Positions 7,255-16,116 of a stretch of DNA of 64,000 nucleotides are shown here, piece by piece; positions within the stretch are counted from its first letter, which is position 1; the number at the start of each line of letters is the position of its first letter. The DNA comes from CAWICD01 sp052267165 (GTDB lineage Bacteria; Vulcanimicrobiota; Vulcanimicrobiia; Vulcanimicrobiales; Vulcanimicrobiaceae): NCBI GenBank assembly GCA_052267165.1, contig JBKQHO010000049.1, positions 1 through 64,000 of the forward strand, given 5' to 3'. The translations under genes and the position numbers were made by a program. The notes below the pieces were generated by a model. It made no database searches. It saw only the letters and a program-made list of their open reading frames with translations, and was not told the origin of the DNA.

Positions 7255-9335
7255 GCGCACCGCGCCGCTACCGCTTATTCCTGAGCCTGCTGCTGTGCGT
7301 CTCGCTGCTCGCCGCGCTCTACGTCGGCGTGGTTCGCGAACGCAAGGAGCACGGCGCGCGACGCGTCGAGATCGCGATGGACTACACCGACTTCCACGCG
7401 TTCGCGGCCTCGTACGGCTATAACGAAGCCGGCTTGCTGATCGCATTTCGCCGCGCGGGGCTGACGTCGCTGGCCGTCGCCGAGGAGCTCGGTTCCGACG
7501 TCAACGACGACGAGGCCGCGATCGTGCTCTCGGGCCAGCAGTTGCTCGATCAGCAGCGCCTCGCGCCGCTCGCCGATCCGACCTTGGCCAAGCTATCGCG
7601 CTCGGGCGGCCTGACGCCGCGCGACCTCTACCTCATCGTCGAGGACCCGCGCGAGCTCACGCGCTACCGCGAGGCGCTGGCGATGCGCTTCGGTCCGCAC
7701 GCCGTGCGCACGCTGCGCGCGGCGCATCCGACGATCCTGGCCGTCCGCTCGCAGATCGACTATTTCAACGCGCTCGGATTGGGGCTGCCCTCGCGCCCGC
7801 TCGAGCTCACGCGCCGGCTGCACCTCTTCCTGATCCCGCGCATCCAGAACGACGAGCGCTTCGGCAAGGCCGACATCGACCGCATCTTCGACTCGTTCTT
7901 CGTCGGCGTTTGGAAGCCGTCGACCGTCATCTTCTTCGGGCCGCGCAACGAGGTGCTGGGATTTCCGGACCATCTCGACGACGTGGCTGACGCTCTCAAG
8001 CGCACGGGCCTGAACTTCGGAACGATCGAGATCTACGACAAAGCGCAACTGCAAAAAGGCAACGACGGCCTGGCCGAAAAGGCGATCGAGCGGACGACGC
8101 GGGTGCTCGCGACCCCGAAGCTCGAGCTCGACAAGCTCGATTTCGACACGGTCGTCGCGCGCTATCTGCTGGGAGTGCGCGAACGCAACGTGCGGGTCGT
8201 CTACCTGCGGCCGTATCTTCACGCGCAGCCCGGCGAATCGCTCGAGGCGACCAACGTCGACATGATCCGCCAGATCGCGACCGGCTCGCGCGCTCGCGGC
8301 TTCAAGCTGGGGCGCGCCACGCCGGTCCCGGATTTCCACATCAGCCCGCTGGTCATCGCGCTCGCTTCGCTGGCGGTTCCGGCGATGTTCCTGCTGTTGC
8401 TCGAAGCGTTCGGCATACGGCGCGCGCCGGTCGCCTACGCGGTCGTGCTGGGAGATTTGGCGCTCGTCGCGCTGGGCTACGCCGTCCATCACGATCTGCT
8501 CGTGCGCAAAGCCTTGGCGCTGGCCGGCGCGATCGAGTTTGCGACGATGGGCGTCGTCGCCATCCCGCGCGCGTTCACGCTCGACGCGCCGCCGACGCTC
8601 GGAGCGGCGCTGCTGGCGGGCCTGCGCACGGTCGCGGTCGCGACCGCGTTCGCGCTCGGCGGAGCGCTCGTGGTGGTCGGTCTCGTCAGCGCACCGCTGC
8701 TGATGGAAGAGATCGACCGTTTCGCCGGGGTCAAGGCGGTCATCGTGCTGCCGCCGCTGCTGGCGTTCGCGCTGTACGTCTACTCGCGCCGCTTCGGCAA
8801 CAACCCGCCGGGCGTAAAACAAAGCGCGCTCGAGCCAGTGCGCATCTATCAGCTCGCGATCCTCCTAATGCTGGGTGCCGCGGCGGTCGTCTACGTCATG
8901 CGCAGCGGCAATCAAAGCGACATCACGCCCTCGGCTTTCGAGATGTCGCTGCGTTCGGGGCTGACGACGGTGCTCGGCGTGCGGCCTCGCTTCAAGGAGT
9001 TCCTGATCGGCTTTCCGCTCATGCTGCTCTTGCCGGCCTTGCGCCTCGAGCACAAGCGCCTCGTGGGCTGGCTGTTCGCGATCGGGATCGCGGTCGGTAC
9101 CTCCGACATCGTCGACACGTTCTCGCACTTGCACACGCCGCTGACCGTCTCGCTGGTGCGCGTCTTCAACGGCGCCGTCATCGGGTGCATCGTCGGCGCG
9201 CTGGCCGTCGTCGTCTACCGCCGATTCGTTCCGCAGCCGGCCGTTGCGCCCGGGAACGCCGTCCTGGCGGGCCGGCCCGCCTTCTCGGCCCCCGCCAATC
9301 GCGAAGCCGGCGCCGCGCCGAAAAGAACGTCGTAG
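7251..9335 (+). CDS. DUF5693 family multi-pass membrane protein
   Basis: A 694-residue protein with an N-terminal membrane anchor (LFLSLLLCVSLLAALYVGV), a soluble region of about 330 residues (MDYTDFHAFAASYGYNEAGLL onward), then roughly eight hydrophobic spans between residues about 365 and 660. This layout, and its position directly before csaB, matches the DUF5693 family, which in Firmicutes neighbours the same gene in cell-wall-polymer loci. Either GTG 7242 or GTG 7251 could start it; 7251 gives the 4-base overlap with the hydrolase. Role unknown; a part in export or assembly of a pyruvylated surface polymer is an inference from the csaB neighbour. Confidence 0.8.
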   Translation: MSAPRRYRLFLSLLLCVSLLAALYVGVVRERKEHGARRVEIAMDYTDFHAFAASYGYNEAGLLIAFRRAGLTSLAVAEELGSDVNDDEAAIVLSGQQLLDQQRLAPLADPTLAKLSRSGGLTPRDLYLIVEDPRELTRYREALAMRFGPHAVRTLRAAHPTILAVRSQIDYFNALGLGLPSRPLELTRRLHLFLIPRIQNDERFGKADIDRIFDSFFVGVWKPSTVIFFGPRNEVLGFPDHLDDVADALKRTGLNFGTIEIYDKAQLQKGNDGLAEKAIERTTRVLATPKLELDKLDFDTVVARYLLGVRERNVRVVYLRPYLHAQPGESLEATNVDMIRQIATGSRARGFKLGRATPVPDFHISPLVIALASLAVPAMFLLLLEAFGIRRAPVAYAVVLGDLALVALGYAVHHDLLVRKALALAGAIEFATMGVVAIPRAFTLDAPPTLGAALLAGLRTVAVATAFALGGALVVVGLVSAPLLMEEIDRFAGVKAVIVLPPLLAFALYVYSRRFGNNPPGVKQSALEPVRIYQLAILLMLGAAAVVYVMRSGNQSDITPSAFEMSLRSGLTTVLGVRPRFKEFLIGFPLMLLLPALRLEHKRLVGWLFAIGIAVGTSDIVDTFSHLHTPLTVSLVRVFNGAVIGCIVGALAVVVYRRFVPQPAVAPGNAVLAGRPAFSAPANREAGAAPKRTS

Positions 9336-9338
9336 CTA

Positions 9339-9421
9339 GTGTCCCCACCGGTAAGCGGCGTGACACAAAGCGACAGCGAAAAGCGCCGAGCGACTGTCAC
9401 GTCATTTACCGGGCGGGACAC
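9339..9421. repeat. Long nested inverted repeat between DUF5693 and csaB
   Basis: Outer arms 9339-9354 and 9406-9421 are 16 bases each with two mismatches (GTGTCCC..CCGGTAA against TTACCGG..GGGACAC). Inner arms CGTGACA (9359-9365) and TGTCACG (9395-9401) pair perfectly. It begins 3 bases after the DUF5693 stop and ends 19 bases before csaB. There is no T tract, so it is more like a REP or MITE-type hairpin or an RNA processing site than a classic terminator. Confidence 0.6.
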
Positions 9422-9440
9422 GAGCGTGGCCCGCTAGCGC

Positions 9441-10544
9441 GTGCGCTTTCTGCTCAGCGGCTACTACGGCTTCGGGAACCTCGGCGACGAGGCGTTGCGC
9501 GACGTGATCGTGCGCGAGCTGCGCTCGCGCTATCCCTACGCGATGCTCGACGTGCTGTCGGCGCAGCCCGACGCGACCGCGCACGAGCTCGGCATCGAAG
9601 CCACGCCGCGGGCGGACCTCGGGGCCGTCAAGCGCGCCATCGAGAGCGCCGACGTCTTGCTTTCGGGTGGCGGCGGCCTGTTGCAGAATTCGACAAGTCT
9701 CAAGAGTCTGGTCTACTATGCCGGCATCATTCGCAGCGCGGTGCGCGCCGGCAAGAAGACGATGATCTTCGCGCAGTCGGTCGGACCGCTCGACTTTCTC
9801 GGGAAGCAGACCGTCCGCGAGTGCTGCAAAGGCTTGGGCGCGGCGACCGTGCGCGACGAGCGCTCGCGCCGGCTGCTCTCCTCGATCTTGCCCGACGTGC
9901 CCGTCATGCGGACCGCCGACCCGGTCTTTCTTTACGATCCGCCCGAGGAGCCGGTCGATCTCGTCGCGCTCGGCTTGGGCCCGCAAAGTGACCCGCTGGT
10001 CGTCGTCGCCGTGCGCAAAACGGTCCACTTCAGCGATGTGGCGACGCTCGTCGCCGCCGCGGTCGACCGCTTGACGGAACGCTACGGGGCCCGCGTCGCC
10101 TTCGTTCCCTTTGCCGGCGTCTCCGATGCCGAAGCGGCGACGGTCGTCATCCGCAAGTGCCGTTCGAAACCCGCGCTGATCGCGCTCGACTCGCTCGATG
10201 CGGTCGCGGCCGCGATCGCCCGCGCGCGCGTCGTCGTCGGCGTGCGGCTGCACGCGCTCATCCTGGCGGTCCGTCTGCGGGTGCCGTTTCTCGCGATTCC
10301 CTACGATCCGAAGATCACGGGTCTGACCGACGACATCGGTTATCCGCTCTCCCCGCTCTGGGATTTAGGCGCGCGGATCCCGCCTTCGGCCGCCGAGGCG
10401 CTGGCCGACGAGGTCTGGGCGCGCCACGACGAGCTGGCCGTGCATTTGGGCGTCGCGGCCTCCGAGCAGCGCCGTCTCGCCGAGCAGAATTTCACGGTTC
10501 TGGAAGCGCTCTTGCACCCGGTCGAGGGCCGTCTCGGGGGATGA
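9441..10544 (+). CDS. csaB: Polysaccharide pyruvyl transferase CsaB
   Basis: CsaB adds a ketal pyruvate to a cell-surface polymer; in Gram-positives this anchors S-layer (SLH) proteins. The family start is clear: LLSGYYGFGNLGDEAL, then LLSGGGGLLQNSTS, FAQSVGPL, and the C-terminal VVGVRLHALILA and PYDPKITGL. Length 367 is typical. Start is GTG 9441. It is followed after 33 bases by ileS. In a diderm the acceptor polymer is not obvious; no SLH protein is seen in this window. Confidence 0.9.
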   Translation: MRFLLSGYYGFGNLGDEALRDVIVRELRSRYPYAMLDVLSAQPDATAHELGIEATPRADLGAVKRAIESADVLLSGGGGLLQNSTSLKSLVYYAGIIRSAVRAGKKTMIFAQSVGPLDFLGKQTVRECCKGLGAATVRDERSRRLLSSILPDVPVMRTADPVFLYDPPEEPVDLVALGLGPQSDPLVVVAVRKTVHFSDVATLVAAAVDRLTERYGARVAFVPFAGVSDAEAATVVIRKCRSKPALIALDSLDAVAAAIARARVVVGVRLHALILAVRLRVPFLAIPYDPKITGLTDDIGYPLSPLWDLGARIPPSAAEALADEVWARHDELAVHLGVAASEQRRLAEQNFTVLEALLHPVEGRLGG

Positions 10545-10577
10545 GGCTGCGCGGTTCGCGAACGCGAGCCGTTCGAA

Positions 10578-13394
10578 ATGCCTGCCAACGAGACCGCCAC
10601 CACCGACTACCGCTCGACCCTTAACCTTCCAAAGACGCATTTTCCAATGCGGGCCGAGCTGCCCAAGCGTGAACCGGAGCGCGTAGCGTGGTGGCGGGAG
10701 CACGACGTCTACGAGCGCCGCTTGGCCGCGAACGCCGGCAACCCGCCGTGGATTCTGCACGACGGACCTCCCTATGCCAACGGCGAGGTCCACATGGGCG
10801 GCTTTCTCAACCGCGTCCTCAAGGACGTCTTCGTCAAGGTGCACCTGCTCGACGGGCGCTACGCGAAGTTCGTGCCGGGCTGGGACATGCACGGGCTGCC
10901 GATCGAGTCCGAGACGCTCAAGCACTTGCGCCTCGACTTCCACGACGTCAATCCGATCGAGCTGCGGGCGCGCTGTCGCGAGCGCGCCATCCATTGGCTC
11001 GACTTGCAGCGCGAAACGTTCCTGCGCATGGGAACGCTCGGCGATTACGACCATCCCTACCGGACGATCGACAAAGAGTTCGAGGCGGTCATCGTCGAGA
11101 CGCTCGGCGACCTCGCCGAGGTGGACCAGCTCTACAAGGGTCTGCGCTCGACGCTGTGGTGCACCTTCGACGAAACGGCCCTGGCCGAAGCCGAGATCGA
11201 GTACAAGGACGTCGTCTCACCCTCGATCTACGTGCGCTTCACCGCGAGCGACGAGCAGCGAGACGACCTGCTCAAGCGCACCCACGTTCACACGGAGCGC
11301 GCGCACGGCCCGCTGTCGATCATGATCTGGACGACGACGCCCTGGACGCTGCCGGCCAACGTCGCGATCGCGGTCAAGCCCGAGGCAGCATACGGCGTCT
11401 ACCAGCGCGGCGACGAACTCATCTTGTTGGCCGACGAGCTGGCGGACTCGGTTTTCGCGAAGTCCGACGACGGTATCGCGCACGTTCGCGTCGGCGGCGC
11501 GCCGGGACACGCGCTGATCGGCGCCGCCGTGCGCCATCCGTTCCTGCACCGCGATTCGATGGTCGTCAGTGCCGATTACGTGGAGCTCGACAGCGGCACG
11601 GGAGCGGTTCACACGGCCCCCGGCCACGGCGCGGACGACTTCGAGACGGGCATGCGCTTCGGTTTACCGGTCATCAATCCGGTCGACGCGCGCGGCTACT
11701 TCACGGCCGAAGCGGGCCTCTACGCGGGCGAGCCGATAGTCGAGGCGAACGAGCGCATCATCGCCGACTTGTACACGAGCGGCCACCTCTTCGAGCGCGA
11801 AGGCTACCGTCACTCGTATCCGCACTGCTGGCGCTGCAAGCACCCGGTCATCTTCCGCGCCACCTCGCAGTGGTTCGTCGCGATGGACGTCAACCGGTTG
11901 CGCAAGCGCATCGAGGAGAAGATCCCCTCGGTCCGTTGGCACCCCGCTTGGGGCGAGCACCGGATGGCACAGATGATCGAAAGCCATCCCGAATGGTGCG
12001 TCTCCCGTCAGCGCACCTGGGGAACGCCGATCCCCGCGCTCGTCTGCACGAATTGCGGGACCTCATTCGTCGATCCCGACGTCGCGCGGCGGGTCGCGAG
12101 CGTCTTTCGCGAGCTCGGCGGCGACGACACCAACGCTTCGGATCTGTGGTGGACCGAACCGTTGCACGCGTTCTTGCCCGAGAACCTGCGCTGCCCGAAC
12201 TGCAACGGCATCGCGCTCGACAAAGAGTACAACATCGTCGACATCTGGTTCGAGTCGGGCGTGACGCACCGCGCCGTGCTGCGGCAGCGCGGCCTGGGGT
12301 GGCCGGCCGATCTCTACCTCGAGGGCGCCGATCAGTACCGCGGCTGGTTTCGCAGCAACCTGATCACGGCGGTCGCAACCGCCGGTGCGCCGCCGTACCG
12401 CGAGGTCGTCTCGACGGGCTGGGTCCTCGACGAAGAGGGCCGTGCGATGCACAAGTCGGCCGGCAACTATCTCGGCGCTGCGGAAGCGATGAAGAAGTAC
12501 GGGGCCGACGTGCTGCGCCTCTGGGTCGCCTCGGTCGAGTTCACGGCGGACATGCGCATCGGTGAGAAGCTGATGGAGTCGGTCGGCAGCGTCTACCGCA
12601 ACCTGCGCTACCGGCTGCGCATGCTGCTCGGCCTGCTCGACGATTTCACGCCCGACGACATCGTGCCGCGTGAGAAGCTCGAGCCGGTCGACCGGCTCGC
12701 GCTCGCCAAGCTCGACGATCTCGCGCACCGCGTCGTGGAGGATTACAAGAAGTACCTGCTACACGACGTCTACCTCGCGCTGCTCGACTTCGACGCGGCT
12801 GACCTATCGCGCTTCTACATCGACGTCCTCAAAGATCCGATGTACTCGGGCCCGCGCGCCGGAGCCCGCCGCCGAAGCGCTCAGACGGCCCTGCTCGTCA
12901 TTCTCGAATCGCTCTGCGCGTTGCTCGCGCCGCTGCTCTCGTTCACCGCTGAAGAAGCCTGGCAACACACCCCGGCCGCTTTACGGCGGGGGCGCGAGAG
13001 CGTCTTCGACCTGCACCTGCCGCACGGCAGCGCGCGCGGGACGCACGAAGCCGACGAGCTCGAGACTTGGGAGCTGCTCAAGCGGCTGCGCGCGACCGTC
13101 GCCGCCGCCGAAGGCATGCGCGACTTCCAGCTGCAAGCGCACCTCAAGGCTTCGCCCGCGCTCGAGCCCAAGCTGCGGGCGCTCGGCGACAACCTGCGCG
13201 AGGCGCTGGTCGTCTCGGCGGTCACGCTCGAGCTCGATTCCGAAGCGGCGCCCGACGCCGAACCGCAGGTCGTGCTCTCGCCGGCCGAAGGCGGCAAGTG
13301 CCAGCGCTGCTGGAAGTATCTGCCGCTGGGCAGCGACGCGTTGCACCCGACGCTGTGCGCTCCGTGCGCGAGCTTGGTGCGCTCGCTGGAATAA
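10578..13394 (+). CDS. ileS: Isoleucyl-tRNA synthetase
   Basis: Charges tRNA-Ile; 938 residues is the bacterial type-1 length. Seen in order: PYANGEVHMGGFLNRVLKD near residue 66 (HIGH region), the CP1 editing domain with MIWTTTPWTLPANVA, HTAPGHGADDF, the WFESGV and EGADQYRGWF segments, GRAMHKSAGN near residue 622 (KMSKS region), the anticodon-binding domain, and a C-terminal zinc finger with two Cys pairs (GGKCQRCWKY and CAPCAS). Two signature motifs deviate: HIGH reads HMGG, and KMSKS reads AMHKS. The second variant is known among bacterial IleRS; the first loses the second His. No T-box leader fits in the 33-base gap. Confidence 0.97.
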   Translation: MPANETATTDYRSTLNLPKTHFPMRAELPKREPERVAWWREHDVYERRLAANAGNPPWILHDGPPYANGEVHMGGFLNRVLKDVFVKVHLLDGRYAKFVPGWDMHGLPIESETLKHLRLDFHDVNPIELRARCRERAIHWLDLQRETFLRMGTLGDYDHPYRTIDKEFEAVIVETLGDLAEVDQLYKGLRSTLWCTFDETALAEAEIEYKDVVSPSIYVRFTASDEQRDDLLKRTHVHTERAHGPLSIMIWTTTPWTLPANVAIAVKPEAAYGVYQRGDELILLADELADSVFAKSDDGIAHVRVGGAPGHALIGAAVRHPFLHRDSMVVSADYVELDSGTGAVHTAPGHGADDFETGMRFGLPVINPVDARGYFTAEAGLYAGEPIVEANERIIADLYTSGHLFEREGYRHSYPHCWRCKHPVIFRATSQWFVAMDVNRLRKRIEEKIPSVRWHPAWGEHRMAQMIESHPEWCVSRQRTWGTPIPALVCTNCGTSFVDPDVARRVASVFRELGGDDTNASDLWWTEPLHAFLPENLRCPNCNGIALDKEYNIVDIWFESGVTHRAVLRQRGLGWPADLYLEGADQYRGWFRSNLITAVATAGAPPYREVVSTGWVLDEEGRAMHKSAGNYLGAAEAMKKYGADVLRLWVASVEFTADMRIGEKLMESVGSVYRNLRYRLRMLLGLLDDFTPDDIVPREKLEPVDRLALAKLDDLAHRVVEDYKKYLLHDVYLALLDFDAADLSRFYIDVLKDPMYSGPRAGARRRSAQTALLVILESLCALLAPLLSFTAEEAWQHTPAALRRGRESVFDLHLPHGSARGTHEADELETWELLKRLRATVAAAEGMRDFQLQAHLKASPALEPKLRALGDNLREALVVSAVTLELDSEAAPDAEPQVVLSPAEGGKCQRCWKYLPLGSDALHPTLCAPCASLVRSLE

Positions 13395-13411
13395 GCCGCA
13401 TACGATCGCTT

Positions 13412-13456
13412 GAAATGACAGAGGCGCGAGCTTGCCGCTCGCGCCTCTGTCATTTC
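13412..13456. terminator. Bidirectional hairpin terminator between ileS and the cytochrome-porin gene
   Basis: A perfect 20-bp stem (13412-13431 with 13437-13456) and a 5-base loop TTGCC, placed midway between two convergent genes. The stem starts with GAAATGACAG and ends CTGTCATTTC, so short A/T ends flank it on each strand, but there is no long T tract. Confidence 0.75.
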
Positions 13457-13473
13457 GTTGCCTGATCTCCGGG

Positions 13474-14685
13474 CTAATCCGGCTTGCGGCTGACCGGGAG
13501 GGTCAACCAGAGCATGCCCTTCCACGTCGGGCCTCCCGTCCCGCCGAAGTTCTCGGAGTTTCCGCCGAGGTTGGTTTCGAGGTAGCCGTGGAGATAGTTG
13601 AAGTGCGGCACGTTGAAGCCGACGTTGATCGAGTCGCCGTTGGAGATGGAGTTGCCGGCGCCGCCGTCCACGAAGTCGTGCTTGAATCCGATCAGCACGT
13701 TGCCGTGGAGAACCGGCTCGTAGATCTCGGCGCTCGCGCCGCGGCTGGTCGTCGGACCGAGCGGGATCGTCGAGGTTACCGCGTCGAGGCCCGGGTTACC
13801 GTCGTAGTTGCTTTGGTAGATGCCGAGGAAGCCGGGGCGCCAGTGCATGTCCGGATCGACCTGGACGTAGCCTGCGACGGAATGATAGCTATCCTGGCCG
13901 GTGCTCACCGGAATGGAACCCAAGCTGCCGAACACGCCGAACTCGAGCGGGCTCTTGGGCCGAATGTAGGCGGCCTTCCACATGAACGTCTTGTCGCCCG
14001 GATTGAAATCGGTGATGCCGTTGAGGTCGTCGCTGCTGAACGCCCAGCCGGCCTCGAGGTCGAGGTACTTGGGCAGGTACGCGAACTTCGTCCCCCAGCG
14101 GTTGCCGTAGGAGGTCTGGCTCCAGTCGTGCTCGCCGACGAGCGACGTCGAAGCGGCCGGCCCGTCGAGCTCGAAGTCCTGACTGTACGGCGATGGCGCC
14201 GGCGTGATGTACTTGCCGACGAAGAGATGGCCTTGGTGGTTCAGGAGCCCGCTCCAGGCGACCCATGCCGTGTCGAGCCCGCCCGACTCGTCGCCCTGCA
14301 CGAGCCACTGCTGCACGTGATAGGTGATGTCCGGAGCCGCGTAGCCGATCGCGTGGATCGCGAAGTTGCCGAACGAGAAGCGCGCCGTGCCCGTGCCGGC
14401 TCCCACGGCCGGCCCCGAATCGTAGAGCATGGCTTCGTCGAGCCAGACGGGGAGCGCCTTGGCCAGCGTGTGCCGGTCGAGCGCCGCGTAACCGGTGTAC
14501 TGGATGTAACGGCCGTACGCGTTGAGGAGCGGGACCATCGTGTGGCAAGTGCTGCACTGTAGGCCATACGCCTGGGCGAACGGCGGCATCGCCTTCGTCG
14601 GTTTAGGCGTAAACAAAGCCAGTGACACGAGAAGGCCCAGTGCTGCGAGGGCGCCGAGCACCGGCAACGTGCGCAAACGCATCAT
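13474..14685 (-). CDS. Cyc2-like fused monoheme cytochrome - outer-membrane porin
   Basis: The 403-residue protein has a hydrophobic signal sequence (residues about 5-25), then PPFAQAYGLQCSTCH with the heme motif at residues 44-48, followed at once by LLNAYGRYIQYTGY. The rest is rich in alternating aromatic and polar strands (FSFGNFAIHAIGY, GWAFSSDD, EFGVFGSLGS, VLIGFKHDF) and ends in a strand, as expected for a beta-barrel. A short N-terminal c-heme domain fused to a barrel of this size is the architecture of Cyc2 iron oxidases and related outer-membrane cytochromes. GGAG precedes the ATG. It is divergent from a three-heme cytochrome gene. Electron transfer across the outer membrane is likely; Fe(II) as donor is unproven. 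Confidence 0.7.
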   Translation of the reverse strand: MMRLRTLPVLGALAALGLLVSLALFTPKPTKAMPPFAQAYGLQCSTCHTMVPLLNAYGRYIQYTGYAALDRHTLAKALPVWLDEAMLYDSGPAVGAGTGTARFSFGNFAIHAIGYAAPDITYHVQQWLVQGDESGGLDTAWVAWSGLLNHQGHLFVGKYITPAPSPYSQDFELDGPAASTSLVGEHDWSQTSYGNRWGTKFAYLPKYLDLEAGWAFSSDDLNGITDFNPGDKTFMWKAAYIRPKSPLEFGVFGSLGSIPVSTGQDSYHSVAGYVQVDPDMHWRPGFLGIYQSNYDGNPGLDAVTSTIPLGPTTSRGASAEIYEPVLHGNVLIGFKHDFVDGGAGNSISNGDSINVGFNVPHFNYLHGYLETNLGGNSENFGGTGGPTWKGMLWLTLPVSRKPD

Positions 14686-15076
14686 ACGTCTCCGAACCGG
14701 CGGACCGAAAGTCCGCCATCGTCTTGCCTGGGTGATGTAGCGAAGCTCTTCATGCGACGGTCGAACCGATCCCTTCGGTAGAGGTGCAGTGCAAGTCTTT
14801 CACCCTTTAAGCTCTGCTCGTGAAATACGCAAGAAGGCAGGGCGAAGATACCAAGAACCTCCCCAAACGTCCAGAGATAGTTACCGAATAGAAACCATGC
14901 CGAAAACGCGTGGAATTTCGGTCGAGCGAAGGGCTGAACTCGCGCGGCGCGGTAAGTGTCCGGCACGTTCCGTCATCGGCAGTAACCCTCCCGCGAAGCG
15001 AGGACGACATACTGCCCGCAGTTGGTATCCGACCGTACAGAACGCGCGGCCGGAGTAGCCGCGAAAGGACCTCCTT
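14686..15076. other. Intergenic region between divergent cytochrome genes
   Basis: 391 bases with no convincing gene. Frames on both strands give Arg/Ser-rich products. It must carry promoters for both cytochrome genes, but I cannot fix a -35/-10 pair with confidence. AAAGGA just before 15077 is the ribosome site of the plus-strand gene. Confidence 0.5.
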
Positions 15077-16111
15077 GTGAAGCCTTCGGCGAAGTTCGGA
15101 CTCGTGCTGGGACTCGTGCTCGCGGGCGCTTCGCTCGCGCATGTAGCGAATGGAAGCGTCGCATCCGCGGCGGCGCCCGACGGTAAGACGATTTTTGCGA
15201 CAAGATGCTCCGCTTGCCATCAGGCCACGGGCCTGGGCGGCGGCCCGTTTCCGCCGCTAGCCGGCAACGCCGACGTCACCGCGGCCGACACGGCTTCGAT
15301 CCTCAATACGGTGCTCAACGGCCGCAGCGGGCCGATCACCGTCAACGGGCACAGCTACGGCGGCGCGATGCCCGCCTGGAAGGGCACGCTCTCGAACGCC
15401 GAGATCGCGGCGGTGCTGACCTACGTGCGTTCGGCTTGGGGCAACAAGGCGGCGATCGTGACCGGAGATCAGGTCGCGGCGGCCGCGAACCCGATGGCGC
15501 TCTCCGGCGCGCAGATCTTCGCCGCCAAGTGCGCGACCTGTCACCAATCGGCCGGGCAGGGCAGCGCTACGATTCCTCCGCTCGCGGGCAATCCCGACGT
15601 CAGCGCGGCCGACCCCAAGGGCATGATCGCGACGATCGTCAACGGCCGCAGCGGGCCGATCACCGTCAACGGCAAAACCTACAACGGCAAGATGCCGACC
15701 TGGAAGGGACAGCTCTCCAACGCCGACATCGCGACGGTCGCGACCTACATCAGATCCGCCTGGGGCAACAAGGCCTCGGGCGTGACCGAGCAGCAGGTCG
15801 CGGGTGCCGGGCCGGCCGTGGCCTCGTCGGTCGGCGCGTCGATCTTCAGCGCGAAGTGCGCCGGCTGTCATTCTGCCAACGGGCAGGGCGGGGGCGGCGG
15901 CATGTTCCCCGCGCTCGCCGGCGACAAGACCGTGACGGCCGCCGACCCAAGCGCGATGCTCGCGACGATCTCGCACGGCCGCAGCATGATGCCGTCGTGG
16001 AAGGGCCAGCTCTCCGCGGCCGACATCGCCGCGGTCGCGACCTACGTTCGCTCGGCCTGGGGCAACAGCGCGGGACCCGTCAGCGAAGCGGACGCCAGCG
16101 CGGTCAAGTGA
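15077..16111 (+). CDS. Periplasmic cytochrome c with three tandem c-type domains
   Basis: A signal peptide (about residues 1-35, ending ASA/AAA) is followed by three repeats of about 95-105 residues. Each starts with a heme site: ATRCSACHQATG near residue 40, AAKCATCHQSAG near 150, and SAKCAGCHSANG near 260. Each has PPLAGN or PALAGD, and a Met-ligand region (AMPAWKG, KMPTWKG, MMPSWKG) before ATYVRSAWGN. The repeats are close copies, so the gene grew by duplication. It starts at GTG 15077 with AAAGGA upstream. It is likely the periplasmic electron partner of the divergent cytochrome-porin, passing electrons toward the inner membrane or terminal oxidases (inference). Confidence 0.93.
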   Translation: MKPSAKFGLVLGLVLAGASLAHVANGSVASAAAPDGKTIFATRCSACHQATGLGGGPFPPLAGNADVTAADTASILNTVLNGRSGPITVNGHSYGGAMPAWKGTLSNAEIAAVLTYVRSAWGNKAAIVTGDQVAAAANPMALSGAQIFAAKCATCHQSAGQGSATIPPLAGNPDVSAADPKGMIATIVNGRSGPITVNGKTYNGKMPTWKGQLSNADIATVATYIRSAWGNKASGVTEQQVAGAGPAVASSVGASIFSAKCAGCHSANGQGGGGGMFPALAGDKTVTAADPSAMLATISHGRSMMPSWKGQLSAADIAAVATYVRSAWGNSAGPVSEADASAVK

Positions 16112-16116
16112 CGTGC

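Noticed and set aside
7593..8822. 409-residue minus-strand frame opposite DUF5693
   Set aside because: Arg/Glu/Gln-rich antisense shadow; the membrane-span pattern on the plus strand is the real coding signal.
14682..14966. 94-residue minus-strand frame before the cytochrome-porin gene
   Set aside because: Overlaps the ribosome site of the real gene; no recognisable domain.
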